Positions 9,283 to 21,479 of a stretch of DNA of 64,000 bases are shown in pieces. Origin of the DNA: Nepenthes gracilis (lineage: Eukaryota; Streptophyta; Magnoliopsida; Caryophyllales; Nepenthaceae); the NCBI GenBank assembly GCA_033239525.1, contig BSYO01000004.1, positions 17,274,037 through 17,338,036 of the forward strand, read 5' to 3'. The translations under genes and the position numbers were made by a program. Numbering within the stretch: the stretch's first letter is position 1; every line of letters starts with the position of its first letter. Under the pieces are notes generated by a model, which was not told the DNA's origin, searched no databases, and saw only the letters and a list, made by a program, of their open reading frames with translations.

Positions 9283-11831
9283 AGTAAGATGAATGATTTA
9301 TTATTTATAAAAGCAATACATCTTTTAGTGTTTGCTACACAAAAGTCTAAGTCAAAATCCTAGGAGGAATGGGCTTTTGAACTTGAACAAATTTGTAGCT
9401 ATATTCGATAATTTGTAGACGACAATGTGTATAATTATATTAAAAATGAGACGAATGCAAGGATACTGTGGGAGAAGTTGGAAATGCTTTATACTTAAAA
9501 TATTGATATCAAAAAATTATACCACTTGATAAAACTGATGCAAGTAAGGAATAAAGAGAGCACGTCTATTGTTGATCAATTGAACGAGTTTCAAGGATGT
9601 ATGGATTATTTGAGTGGTATGGGTATCAAATTTGATGACGAGTTGTTAGGCTTGTGGCTACTGACTATCTTTCCAGACTCTTGGGAGGTGATATAGATAA
9701 ACATCACCAACACCGCTCCAAATGGTGTGGTGACTCTGGAAATAGTAAAGGGAGCCATGCTAAATGAGGAGATCAGACGTTAATCACAGGGATCTTCTTC
9801 ACACTCTGAAGTACTAATCTCCGAGTTACAGAGAAGGAAGAAACAACATGGCCCTAAATTTGGTGAGAAGAGCCAAGATAAGTCCTAATCGAGGTATCAA
9901 AATCTTAAAAGCCATCATTACGATAAAAAAAAGCACATTAAAAAGAATTATTACAAGTAAAAATGCAAGAATGTAGATGGTAATGAGAAGAAAGCCAACA
10001 AAGCCTAAGATGAGGAGAGAGCCTTTGTTGTTACCCATCGTGACCTCTGATTGGTGTGTAAAGAGGATGAGGTGAATAATCTAACGGATCACGAGACTAA
10101 ATAGATGGTGGACAGTGGTGCCTCACTCCACATTACATCATAGAGGAAATTCTTTACATCTTACAATCCTAGTAATTTTAGAGTATTAAATATAGGTAAT
10201 GAAGGAATATCCCGGATTGTCGGTTGTGGTGACATGTGTCTTATCACGAACACTGGAACCAAATTACTATTGAGAGTTGTATGACACGTCCCAGATATTT
10301 GACTAAATCTAACTTCGGTAGGCAAGCTCGACGATGAAGGATTTTGCAATACTTTTTGTTAAGAAGTATGGAAGTTGATAAGAGGGTCTCTAGTAGTTGT
10401 CTAAGGAAATAAAGTTTCAAACTTGTATGTGTTACAAGGCCCAATTACAGTTAGAGATGTGCATGTTGCTAGAAGTGAGGAGTCTTCATATTTGTGGTAT
10501 TGACGGTGTAGTCACATGAGCAAGAAGAGGCTGAATTGTCTAGCCAAGAAGGACTTTCTACCAAGTGTGAAGGAAGCCAAGCTAAATACTAGTCCTCATT
10601 ACATGGCGGGGAAGCAACGGTGAGTTTTGCTCTATGGAAACTCGTCCACAAAGAATGCCAATCTTCTTGAGTTGGTAGACACAAACATATGTGTTCCTTA
10701 CTAAGTGAATACACCCGAAAGAGTACTACACTTCGTCACATTCATTGACGATTATTTAAGAAAGTTGTAGGTGTATCAATTGAATTCAAAGGATCAAGCC
10801 CTTGATATCCTTGAACATTTTTATGCCTTGGTTGAAAGGCAAATGAAGAAGAAATTGAAGTGTATTAAGAGTGACAACAGCAGTGAGTATATCGAAGCAT
10901 TTGATGTGTATTGTCGGTCTCACAAAATTTGTCACCAAAGGACTCTACCGAAAACATTATAGCTAAATAGTGTAGCAGAACGGATGAATAGGATGCAGAT
11001 GGAGAGAATTTGTTGTGTGATTTCAGAGGCAAAGCTCCCTAATTCATTTTGGGGGGAAGTCTTGAGGGTCGTGGCACACGTTATCAATCTGTCACCAAGC
11101 GGTCCACTGAATGAAGAAATTCTAGAAAAGGTGTGGTTTAGGAAAGAAGTATCGTACAACCACTTACACATGTTCAAGTGCAAAGCCTTTGTTCACATCT
11201 CTAAGGATGAGAGGTCCAAGTTAGAGTCTTTTTTTTTTTGGTAAGTGAGGTCCAAGTTAGAGTCGAAGACAAAGTAGTGTATTTTTTTAGCTACAGGAAA
11301 TATGTGTTGTGATATTAGTTCTATGATCCGATAGAGAAGAAGCTTGTTCGATTGAGGGATGTAATATTTGTTGTGAAAGAGACAATTAAAGAAATTGGCA
11401 AAGATGTGAAGGTCATTTCCAACAACAATGGAAGCCGAATTTGTAATACAAATCTTAAACCTTTGATACCAGTGCCTATTCATAATAAAGATAATGATCA
11501 AGGCAATCCTAAAGGTAAAGAAGACCATGAGACTCCTGCTCTTGATGATGAGGATGATGCTATTCCTTATGATGTTGTGGAGCCCATCGAGGCCATTCCA
11601 CTCTGACGATTCATGAGAGATCGAAGACCATCTGTTCGTCGATCGATTGATGAATATGTATTACTTACTGATAGAGGGGGGCCTGAAAATTTTACTAAAG
11701 TCATAAAGGATGAGTACAAAGCAAAGTGGATGGAAGCCATGCAAGATAAAATAAAGTCGTTACAGAGAGAACAGCTTGAAGCTTGTAGAATCATTGCCGA
11801 GATGATGACAATTGCCGCCACACAGTCATAA
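9283..11831 (+). pseudogene. Copia gag-protease-integrase, RT/RNase H deleted
   Basis: Gag (UBN2-like) spans about 9283-9785, with ARILWEKLEMLY and the SIVDQLNEFQ region. The zinc knuckle near 9910-9955 reads HHYDKKKHIKKNYY, so its cysteines are lost. The protease site DSGASLHIT is at about 10111. The GAG-pre-integrase segment (HMSKKRLNCLAKKDFLP) is at about 10514. The integrase core shows FIDDY, IKSDNSSEY and AERMNR, so the acidic DDE positions survive, but stops interrupt it. After KWMEAMQDKIKSLQ (about 11730) the frame jumps straight to a C-terminal RNase H-like tail (LEACRIIAEM) at about 11777. All of RT and most of RNase H are therefore missing. At least fifteen in-frame stops are present. 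The copy is dead and non-autonomous. Confidence 0.85.
11211..11264 (-). mobile_element. 18-nt retroposon scar with 18-bp duplication
   Basis: GAGGTCCAAGTTAGAGTC occurs at 11211-11228 and again at 11247-11264. Between them lies T(11)GGTAAGT. On the minus strand this is ACTTACC followed by poly(A), the same 3' end as the 461-bp non-LTR insertion at 34646-35106. The duplication interrupts the copia integrase reading region (KDERSKLES...). It is best read as an extremely 5'-truncated LINE- or SINE-mobilised insertion. Confidence 0.65.
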
Positions 11832-11840
11832 GAGAAAGTT

Positions 11841-12547
11841 TGTTGGGTTATGAGTCGCTTCCAAGTGGGCTCATACCCATTTGGCATGTCATTTAATGGT
11901 TCAAATGAGATCACATGATTGTTGTATGGATATCATGAACTTTTCAAATTAGAAGAGATTTGATTTTCTTTAATTAGAAAACCATACGAATATCATGAAC
12001 TTTTAAATTAGAAAAGATTTGATTTTCTTTAATTAGAAAAGATTTTATTTTGATATTTGGTGAGATTTTATTTTATTAAAAATATTTTATTTTCTAATTC
12101 TGAGATATCATTAATTAAGAAATTATATTTACTTCCCAATTAACATAGAGTAGAAGTTCGATATAAAGGACCCCAATGTTGAGATCTTGCAATCAACCAA
12201 TCAAGCAAGCATTAATGGGTTGAGAGAAAAGAAAAGAAGGAGAGAGAAAAAAGAGAAGATAAAGATTCGAGTATTCGGTTGAATTTTAAATTGTGTTTAG
12301 GTTTTTAATGACCTTGGGTACGCTATTCTTGTAGCTGTGAAGAACGCATTTACCAGTCATATTTATATTTTTTCATCTTATACTTAATATGGCTTGGTCT
12401 ATTTGTTACAAAGTGTCCAATCATTGTATTTGTGGGGTTTGTGTAACCGTTGTTACAATGTGTTTAATTCTTATATTTGTGGGGTTTGTATAATCATTGT
12501 TCTAAGGTATCTAATTCTTATATTTGTGGGTTTTATATCACCGTTGT
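11841..12547 (+). repeat. 3' LTR of the copia element, first part
   Basis: It starts TGTTGGGTTATGAGTCGC after a purine run (AAGAGAAAG) that is a plausible polypurine tract. It is homologous to 8157 onward. It is cut at 12547 by the gypsy solo LTR and resumes at 31532. Confidence 0.85.
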
Positions 12548-14039
12548 TGTAAGGCCCGAGATCACCCAATCAGGCAAATCATAATTAATAGAGGTCAAAG
12601 GACGTAGAGAAATTTAGATTAACGGGTCCAACATTCGAGAACTATTGAAATTAAAATACATAAACTTGAAGATTTTTACTGATTTAAGGATTTCGAATTG
12701 AGACTTATTGTACTGATTATGTTGTAACCGCGAAATCCAGAGGTTTATCCTGGGACATAACGGTAACCTGAAAAATTATCCGATGGACCTGATCAGTAGC
12801 AGTTCAGTTATGGTTAATAAAAGCACACCTTGGCCACCAAAATTCCCACCAAAGTGATTTTGAGATAACAAAAAGATTACCCGGCCACCGAATTTTTACC
12901 CGATTTGTAACCGAATTTAGTTCGACTAATTAAATATAGTACAACTTAAATTAACTAAGTAAAATTCAGCTTTTGACACAACCCGGTAGCCTGCCACATC
13001 ACCCGAGCAGCCCCAAATTAAGTTGAATTCAGCAGCACAAGAATGCACACAAACACACTCACACTTGGCTGAATTTCCAGGAAATTCAGCCAGGGTCTAC
13101 GGCAGCCTACTACAGCCCAAATCAGCGGCAAGAATTCAGCAAACTAAAGGGCCCACAGCAGCTGAATTTCCCAATACTTAAACAAGAATTTAGCAACATT
13201 ATATAATATAAAATATATACACACACATTGCACAAAGAAAGACACACACACACGGCACTAAGAATATAGAATTCAGCAAGGGGAGAGACAGAGAGCACCA
13301 CGGTAGCTCACATCAGCACACTTAGTTAAAATCTGAAGTAAAAATTAAGTAGCTCACGACTGAGGCAGCTTAGCATTAAGGAAAGGAAGCTGCAACACGG
13401 CAGCTAAATTCCACGACAATAGCTTTACAAAACATAAGCAAAAATTTAGAGGAAGCAAAGCAGCTCATGGCTGCTGAAGCAGCTGATTTCCACGGCCACT
13501 GAAGCAAAGCTGCAAACGGCAGCCGCAGCCAGCAGTAGCTCACATGACAGGAGCCCCAAACAGCCTCACACCTCAGCAAAATCAACCACCAATCACAACC
13601 TACTATTAGGCAAAATATTAAGCAAACAACTAGTAAGGTTAGAATGAATCAGCAGAATTGAATCAGGACACCTGGCTGGCTTAGGAGAAGATTTCAAGAG
13701 GGATTGATGAATCATCTCTGCCTTTATTTCTGTATAAAAGAGATATGAGGAAGAAAGGATGAAAAGGAAGTGGGAAACCATGAGAGAAGGAGAGGAAAGC
13801 GAAAGGAAAAGAAAGATAAAACAGAAGGGGAGTTGAAGGCAAAACCTAAGGCAGCAAGAGAGGAAGAAATTTAGCTGAATATTTAACAAGTGTACACTAA
13901 ATCATTTTTCATTTAGTGTTGTTTATTGTTAATTCTTTTAAGTATTATTATTCTAATCTTAATTTGCTTAATATCTTTGATCATATCCTCAATTTGGCAT
14001 GGAATATATTCAGTTAAATTGTTAAGCCCAAATCTGTAG

Positions 14040-15350
14040 CTGCACTAGCTTCTAAAATTCGAATGAATCGGTGACCAAATGGTCTCCAAACCGGCTCAAA
14101 TTTGGTGATCAACGAGCTCAACCTCTTATTGATGTTGTGACCAATCACCTCAGGAAAATGGGCTAAACCGGTCATTGAATCAAGTCTCACATTAGCAACC
14201 AGGCCAACCTCAATAATTCTGCTAATATTTGAAATTTATAGCCTACGAATCAGGCCCCAAATTGGATGAATCGACAACCATGATCACTTAAGTGTCTTGT
14301 GGTAATGTTGAAGTGTTACCTATAAAAAATAGCCTCAAACCGGTCACTAAAATAGAAGCAAAACCAGCTGCATCAGAAAGTTCTGATACCGAATTTTTAG
14401 TTATGTCTATGACCCGAACCAGTTGGGATTTCAGTTTGAACCAGCCATAAACCAGACAAATTTTTAAAAATGAGTCTCTTAACTGTAATAGGACTCCCCG
14501 AACCAGTCTCAAATTATCCATAAAATTAACCATAATAGAACCAGTCCCTTAGCATCTATACTGATGTTAAATCTAGCAAGTTGGAAAAAATGGACTGAAC
14601 CGGGCACAATTCGGTTGAATCGGCCACCTGCCCAACGAAGGTATAAGATACTATGGCTAACCTATCTACCAATAAACTAGCTACCCAAAACTTCTCAAAA
14701 ATAGTATTGAACCGGGCCCCTCAACTGACCAAATTGGCCCAGCATCCTTGATGCTGAATCTGGCAATATGAGAAAATAGACTGAACCGGCCCAGAACAGG
14801 TTGAATCAGCAGCCGACCTGACAAAGTAATCAATTACTAAGGTTGAACTATCAACCCATGAAATGGTAGCCAAAATTCCTTGAAATTAATACTGAACCGG
14901 GCCCCTAAATAGTGCTAGACCGGGTGACAACGTCCATATTGATGCTAGAATTGGGGCTACTGAACCAACCCATGTTTTATTCTCAAACCAGTTGAACTGG
15001 CACCCAAATTAACCAAGATATTATGATATCATATTAAGGTATCAACCGATAAAAATATGCCTCGAACCGACTACTGAACTGGGACCTAAAACCACAATAT
15101 GAACAAACCAAAAATTTCAACTAATGGAAATTGCCTTGAACCATGGAAACTAGTTCACCTAAATTGGTTTAATAGTGATAAAAATTAATAATAAAAATAA
15201 GTATGGACTAACCCTGGATCCGACCATTAAATCAACCACGAACCGATAGCCGAGTCCGTAAGTAATAGTGCTTAAATTGGATTGAAGTCAACCCGAATTG
15301 ACCCATACCAATTATCGAACTGACAATTGAATCAGTTGAATATATCACAT
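14040..15350 (+). repeat. AACCGG-motif array in the LTR1 transcribed leader
   Basis: About twenty or more copies of GAACCGG, AACCAG or ACCGGGC-type motifs recur at irregular 40-90 bp spacing. They often take the form 'ACTGAACCGGGCCC' or 'AACCGGTCA'. Comparable arrays sit at the same place in the LTRs at 44833-48587 (about 45950-47250) and 49296-52355 (about 50500-51330). Confidence 0.7.
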
Positions 15351-16537
15351 ATTAAATCTGTATTTTAACATATGTAGAAGTTTATGATTAAAGATGCTAA
15401 AACGGACAATGTATTAATTTCTGTTATAATTTATAATTTGTTACTAATTATCGCATGTTATAATTATATGCTTCAATATTATGGAAAAGTTTACATGGAA
15501 ACTGTGCATGACCATTGTATTGAATTCTGTTATTTATTACCACATTTTACAGTCTTATATTCAATGAAAGATATATAGAAGTTTCACAAGTTCCAAAGAA
15601 TGATAAGCATTTTCTCCCAAAATGGAGAAAATTAAGGAAAGAAGTATTAAGAATAAGATAAAAGTTTTTAAGTTTTGAGAAAAAGTATGAAATTAAATTA
15701 AGGAATTATTTCAGCAGGTAATATTCCTTGACATGACATAGATATTATAGTGAAAACTCAAGAATTATTCAGGTCATGTATCTTCGCTGGTGATATTTCT
15801 TGGTGTATCTTAGAATATTACAATGAAAATTGAAGAATTAACCTAAAAGCTGTGAGGCGGCTTTCAGGACCTGTCTACCTGGTATAAAAGTAGTACCACC
15901 CACCTCAGGGTGTAAAAAGAGGTAAAGTAGCTGCAGGATAATAGCTTCTGGCCCTGTCTACCAAGTATAAAGGTAGTACCACCCACCTTGAAGTGTAAAA
16001 GGAGGTAAAGGCCTTAGATTGTGGGAATATACACAATCTATCCTATCTTCGGATTGTAAATAAGGAAGATAATGTCTTAAATTATATGGGTTAATACAAT
16101 CTTTTCTTCGATTTATCTGCTCTATTAGTTTGTAAGGTCTATTAACTCTAATTCCTAAAAACAGATAATGAAAAGACAAATAATAAATAATGATCAGAAA
16201 AGAAAAGGGTTCAGAAGACAAAAGTTTATACATGTTTCTATTCCTCTGAATTATATGTTTATTTGAAGTATAAACATGCATGCCTTTACTTTTATCTATA
16301 CCTTATTAGATATTTGGCTCATTCTTTTACTATTTTTCTAATCCCTTAGATGGAAGACATGAGTTGATATCTAGTGATCAAGATTGAAATCAAAAGGTGA
16401 TTAGAATCAAATAGTGATAGATTGTAATGTATTGTAATGGGTAAAATTAATATTAGAAAATGATGTACTCCATCTTGTGATGAATAAAAAAAAAAACATA
16501 AATATGATGTTGGTATTGATTATTTAGTTATACTTTT

Positions 16538-17910
16538 TGATGGGTACACCAATAATGGGCTAGCCCAAAGAAAGGTCAACAGAAGCCCAGAAAGGCCAGT
16601 CAACATTCCTGACGGCCCAGTAGGAAGATGGGCCCAGGAACAGGAAAGCTCGAAGACGGTCAACGTTTGCGTTGACCGTCCTGGCGGCCAACCTACTCAC
16701 AAACGGTCAACTCAGCGTTAACCAGGTTGTTGGGCCTTTAGAGGCTTTGCAACAGTGATGGGCCTATTCCATTCTGGCCCACAGCTCATCGGTTGATCGC
16801 TCGCCACTCTCCCTTCGTTCTCCATGAAGGCGGCCAACACGCTGACGGTCAACTCAGACGTTGACCGTCTGCTCCCTATATATTGGGCCCAAACAAAGCT
16901 CTTCTACTGTAATGGGCATGACTCACCCAGGCCCATAGCCCATCTGGAGGCCAAAGACAGACGCCTTTCATAGGGGTGGCCAACACGCATGCAGACGGTC
17001 AGCCCAGGCGTTGATCGTTCGCGCTTTGCACATTGGGCCCCAGGAAGCCTTTCAACAGTAACAGGCCTGACCCGTTTAGGCCCACCAGACATAAAAAGGC
17101 CGACCACAATCCTCCAAGGATATTGCACGATCTCAAAAGGAATATCAGCAAGATTGGCGCCCTTCAAATAAGGAAGGCGCCAGATCCTCCCAACTCCTTG
17201 CCAGCCAAGGAACCTCAACGGTAACATGCTGGGAAGGAAAGAAGCTAACTTAGAAAGTGGTTGGCCGCCTCAGAAGGAAACAATCCTCCACAATTGGGCA
17301 ACGAGCATCAGCTTCCAAAAGGAAGGCCAGCAACAGATCACAGGAACGTTCGCTCCTTCCAAAGAAGGAGGATCGCCATCTTTGCCATAAAAGAGGCCCT
17401 GGATTCACCATCCAAGGCACGCTTTCAAACACGCTTTCTTGCATGCTTTCTTGGGCACTCTGAGACATTAAAACTCCCAGAACTGCACAAGCTCTCTGCT
17501 ACCCCAAACACGTTCATCTTCAACCCTAAGTGCTCTGAGAAACAAGCTCTGGTTCCCAGCAGCCAAACTCTCAAACACGATCAAACTCCAAGGCAACGAA
17601 CGGGTCTTTACACACGTTCTCTGCCTTCCCACCATCCAGATGCGAGAAAGGACTTGCGCCTTTCTGACATCTGGAACAAGACACTTTTTTTTCCCTCTCC
17701 CATTGCTCTCACGCATTTTCAGTTTCTTCCTTTGAAGACTGTTTTATTGACTTGAGCATCGGAGTGTTTTCGGTGGGATTACCTCCCGCCGTTAACGCTG
17801 ACCTCTTGCTCGTTTTAGTGGTGTGCAGGGTTCGAACTCAGTGAACAGAGCCAGTTCACATCATCCAGAAGAATCTGAATCTGTTCGAAGTCGGATCCAG
17901 GTACGCATCA
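16538..17910 (+). repeat. 5' LTR of the Tat element
   Basis: It is 1373 bp, from TGATGGGTACACC to GTACGCATCA. It contains four GGTCAAC...GTTGACC palindromes (listed separately), repeated TGGGCC/GGCCCA motifs, a candidate TATA box CATAAAAGAGGC at about 17386, and a second candidate CATAAAAAGGCC at about 17089. It matches 29905-31286. Confidence 0.93.
16655..17018. promoter_or_regulatory. Four W-box palindromes in the Tat U3
   Basis: 16655-16665 (GACGGTCAACG) and 16670-16680 (CGTTGACCGTC) are perfect 11-bp arms around TTTG. 16844-16853 and 16860-16869 are perfect 10-bp arms. Diverged versions lie at about 16703-16722 and 16993-17018. Each arm contains TTGACC, the core W-box bound by plant WRKY factors. 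The first palindrome is intact in the 3' LTR too (30022-30032 / 30037-30047). Defence-inducible control is an inference. Confidence 0.6.
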
Positions 17911-17930
17911 TTGGCGCCGTCTGTGGGAAA
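17911..17930 (+). other. Primer-binding site of the Tat element
   Basis: TTGGCGCCGTCTGTGGGAAA directly follows the LTR end. TGGCGCCGT pairs with the 3' end of plant tRNA-Asp, and this PBS form is typical of Tat-clade elements. Confidence 0.85.
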
Positions 17931-17994
17931 CGCTTACGAAAAGCCTACCACGAAAAATCCGCACAAACTCTCTCTGTCACCTTCTACTTCTACA

Positions 17995-19436
17995 ATGGTG
18001 AATACGAGAGCACAGGCTAGCGACCCCGCTAGAAATGCTGCTAACCTCGACCAGGACCATGCTACTGATGTCCTGGTCAACGGGGCCACAGGCAAAGCTC
18101 CACCGCCTTACATTCAACAACTGGTGGAGCAGATGCAGGCCAACAATCGCCTGCTCCAACTGCTTTGTGCGCAGAAAGAACAACAACAGCCAGCGGCTCC
18201 ACCAACAGTCATTCCCGCTCCTGCCACCAAAAAAGGTGGCCAGAGGAAGAAGAAGCCGGCCAAGAGGCCCGTAAAAGCTGGAAACAATCTGGCTCCAGCG
18301 TCCTCTCGCGTCCCTGGCCAGAACAGGCCAATGGAAAGCTCTGGGAGTACGTCTCCGACAGAGAGCCCGAAAAAGAGGAATCCTCGATATTATTGGGTAG
18401 AAGACCGCCACATAGTCCAGGAGTGAGTCTCCAGGATTGCCAGATCCACAGGAGGCAGCAGCCGACCGGCTGCTAAACCCGCCGGAAACAAGACGGAGTT
18501 GAGGAATTTCCTCAACTCCAAGAGATCAGCAAACGCCACTCGTGCCGACCCACGAGTGGACCAAATCTGGAACCACATGTTCCGGAATGACGAGCGCGCC
18601 ATCGACTTGGACAGGTCTCCTTTCACTGTAGAAATCTTGAGCCGTCCACTGCCGTCGAAGTTTAAAATGCCGTCTCTTGACTTATACGATGGGGGCAGTG
18701 ATCCGGTTGACCACCTGGATCACTTCCGCACCCATCTAAGTCTACAAGGGCTAGAAGACTCGGCGATGTGCCGCTTCCCGCTTACGCCAAGGGAGACGCC
18801 GGAATCTCGTTTCACCATCTCCCTTCGAGCTCTGCCAGCTTCGTGAACTCACGGACCTCTTCCGGCTCGGTGCATCGAGCCGACGGGAAGAGAAACAGCC
18901 GTGGCACCTCTCCCCACATAAAGCAAAACCGGAGAGAACCTCACGGCGCTTCTGGATCGCCGTGGCCGAGGCCGAAGGATTCCCGAGATTGCGAGGAGAT
19001 GAAGTTGGGCAGCTTCATCTCAGCACTGACTTATGGAGATTTCTTCAAGCATTTGGCCCACAAAAATCCTCAAACATTCCACGAGGTGGAAACCATTACC
19101 AGGGCCTACGCTGCTGCAGAAGAGGCCAACGAGGCAAAACGTCCAGAACGGGCGGATCAGCCTCGGCCAATCCCTAGAGAAGGAAAAAGAAAGTTTGCTG
19201 GCGGAGAACACCCCCGCCAGAAACAGCGCCAGACTGGGCCCTCAGAACGCAGAGACTACGGGCCCACCACCTTCACACCCTTGACGGACACGCGCGCCAA
19301 TGTCCTAATGCAGATTCGTGGAGAAAAGTTTCTGAAGTGGCCAAAGACCCTGAAAAAAGACTCTGGAAATCAGTCTAAGTACTGTGACTTCCACCGCTCT
19401 GCTGGCCACTCAACCGAAGACTGCAAGACGCTGTAG
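17995..19436 (+). pseudogene. gag: Tat gag (capsid/nucleocapsid), broken
   Basis: The likely start is ATG 17995 (MVNTRAQASD), 84 nt after the PBS begins. The first 144 codons include a glutamine-rich helix (QQLVEQMQANNRLLQLL) and a Lys/Arg-rich stretch. They end at a TGA at 18424, but the same frame stays open afterwards to about 18775. It passes through the capsid-entry pattern FTVEILSRPLPSKFKMPSLD and DPVDHLDHFR. Frameshifts at about 18775 and about 18960 move the rest to another frame, where FISALTYGDFFKHLA and a zinc-knuckle-like YCDFHRSAGHSTEDC (ending 19436) are readable. In life Gag forms the particle and packages RNA. This copy would make only fragments. Confidence 0.85.
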
Positions 19437-19739
19437 AGGAAAATCGAAGACCTGATTCGCAGAGGACATCTCACTCGATTCATCAAGGACTTGGGACGAA
19501 CTCGAGAGCGGCGGGCGTGAAGAGGGGCGAGAGCGGACACCTCCCGAAACCGGATTACGGCAGGAGTAGTTAACATGATCACCACCTGACCTGCCTGGAG
19601 CCCAGAGGACAGCAAGGAGCAGCAGACTGGGAGGAAGAAGCAGCGCACAGTAGACAACATCATTAACTTTAGTGATTGTGACTCGAACCATGTAATCTCC
19701 CCCCATGCTGACCCCCTTGTAATTTTGGCACTCGTTTCA

Positions 19740-20170
19740 GATGGTACTTCGGACTACCAACTGAAGCGAGTCTTCATTGATAATGGTAGCTCTAAAGACT
19801 TGCTTTATTTGGACGCATTCTTTAGATTAGGCCTAAAAAAGAATCAACTAAAACCTTCTGAATGACCTTTATACGGCCTTGACAATGAACCGGTGCCCGT
19901 TCAAGAGACAATTCAACTGGAAGTTACCCTGGGCACCTACCCAAAAACAGCAAGTCGTATGCTAACCTTTCTAGTGGTTGACCTGCCCTCTGTTTACAAC
20001 GCGATACTAGGCAGGCCGTGCCTAACGACGTTTGGGGCAGTCACGTCAATTCCACACCTTAAAATAAAATTCCCAACGCCCTACGGCGTCGGAGAAGTTC
20101 TGGGAGATCAGGTCACTGGGCGGACCTGTTACATGGCCCAGATTGCTCCTAGTGGCAGAACTGGCACGGT
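19740..20170 (+). pseudogene. Tat aspartic protease domain
   Basis: The active-site region reads VFIDNGSSKDLLYLDAFF (about 19770-19825). The D-x-G-S pattern is kept, with Asn in the usual Gly/Thr position. An in-frame TGA follows at about 19862. The reading frame resumes with the flap and C-terminal part (PVPVQETIQLEVTLGTYP, then YNAILGRPCL at about 20000). The protease would cleave the Gag-Pol polyprotein. It is fused in frame to the RT start downstream. Confidence 0.8.
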
Positions 20171-20379
20171 GGGAGAATTCGATCACCGAGACGAGACCAC
20201 CTTGCAGCAGGCGCAACCTGGTGAAGCCACGGATCTGGTCCCACTGGACCCGGGAGAACCGAATAAGTGTGTCCGGATTGGCAGCTCACTCACCGGGCCA
20301 CTACGCGATGAATTAATCGCGTTCCTACGAAGGAACGCGGACCTTTTTGCCTGGACTCCCGCAGACATGCCCGGGATTT

Positions 20380-21110
20380 CAGCTGAGGTGATGGTCCACA
20401 GGCTGGGCCTTGACCCAGACCGAAAGCCGGTAAGACAGAAGCGGAGGAATCACTCCGTCAAAAAACTGATCGCCATCCGAGAGGAGGTGAAGAAGCTGCT
20501 GGACGCAGGCTTCATTAGGGAAGTCCAGTACCCGGATTGGCTCTCAAACGTCATCCTGGTTAAGAAGAGCAACGAAAAATGGCGAATGTGCGTCGATTTT
20601 ACCGACGTCAATAAGGCCTGCCCGAAGGACAGCTTTCCCTTGCCCCGGATTGACCTACTGGCTGACTCCACGGCAGGGCATGAGCTGCTAAGCTTCATGG
20701 ACGCTTATTCGGGCTACAACCAGATTAGAATGAGTCCAGAAGACGAGGAGCATACCTCGTTCATGACGGACTGTGGGCACCTATTGCTATAGGGTCATGC
20801 CGCCCGGGTTAAAGAACGCTGGAGCCACCTACTGACTGACTAGTGAACAGGATGTTCGAAAAGCAAATCGGTCGCAACATGGAGGTCTACGGCGACATGC
20901 TCGTCAAGAGCAGAGTCACGGGCGACCACATACGTGTGACTGAAGAGTCATTCGGGTGCTCCGCCAAAGACCAAATGAAACTAAATCCAGCCACGTGTGT
21001 CTTCTGGGTAACCTCGGGAAGTTCTTGGGTTTCATCGTCTCTCGAGGGATTGAGGCGAACCCGAGAAAAGATTAAGGCCCCCGGCCGATACGGCTCCCGA
21101 GAAACGTAAA
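20380..21110 (+). pseudogene. Tat reverse transcriptase domain, catalytic loop altered
   Basis: The fingers and palm are readable to 20792 in the same frame as the protease: KWRMCVDFTDVNKACPKDSF, PLPRIDLLAD, and FMDAYSGYNQIRM carrying the first catalytic Asp. After a frameshift and stop at about 20790 the remaining palm is fragmentary. The YxDD loop (about 20890) reads VYGDMLVKS, so one residue and one catalytic Asp position are lost. The end (KFLGFIVSRGIEANP) survives in yet another frame at about 21015-21065. RT activity is not possible. Confidence 0.85.
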
Positions 21111-21189
21111 GACGTCCGGCGATTGATCAAGGGTGGCTTCCTGTCCCGCTTCTTCGCGAAGTCCTGAGACAAGTACCAGCCCTTCTTTA

Positions 21190-21479
21190 AAGCCTTAAGA
21201 GGGACAAAGTCTAACGGATTCCAGTGGACGGCTGACTGCCAGACCGCCTTCGATGAGTTGAAGCAGTATCTAGCCAGCCCACCGTTGTTAGCATCACCCA
21301 AAGACGGAGAGGAGCTGTACCTTTACTTGACAGTATCGGAAGCATCCCTCAGCTCCGTCCTTGTGCGCCAGGAGTCCGATATCCAACAACCGGTCTATTA
21401 TGTGAGCAAAACATTGACCGGCCTAGAAACTCGCTACCCGCGCACTGAAAAAATGGCACTGGCACTTATCTTCGCAGCG
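21190..21479 (+). pseudogene. Tat RNase H, first half
   Basis: FQWTADCQTAFDELKQYLASPPLL, then YLTVSEASLSSVLVRQE, then VYYVSKTLTGLETRYPRTEKMALAL. This is the RNase H that follows RT in Ty3/gypsy; the usual SDASGVALG-type Asp is replaced by Glu in this copy. The domain stops at the CGAAA duplication where the solo LTR inserted, and continues at 24490. Confidence 0.8.

Noticed and set aside
17261..17755. 164-codon ORF in the Tat 5' LTR
   Set aside because: It lies wholly inside the LTR, has no domain, and is shortened by a stop in the matching 3' LTR (30635-30856).
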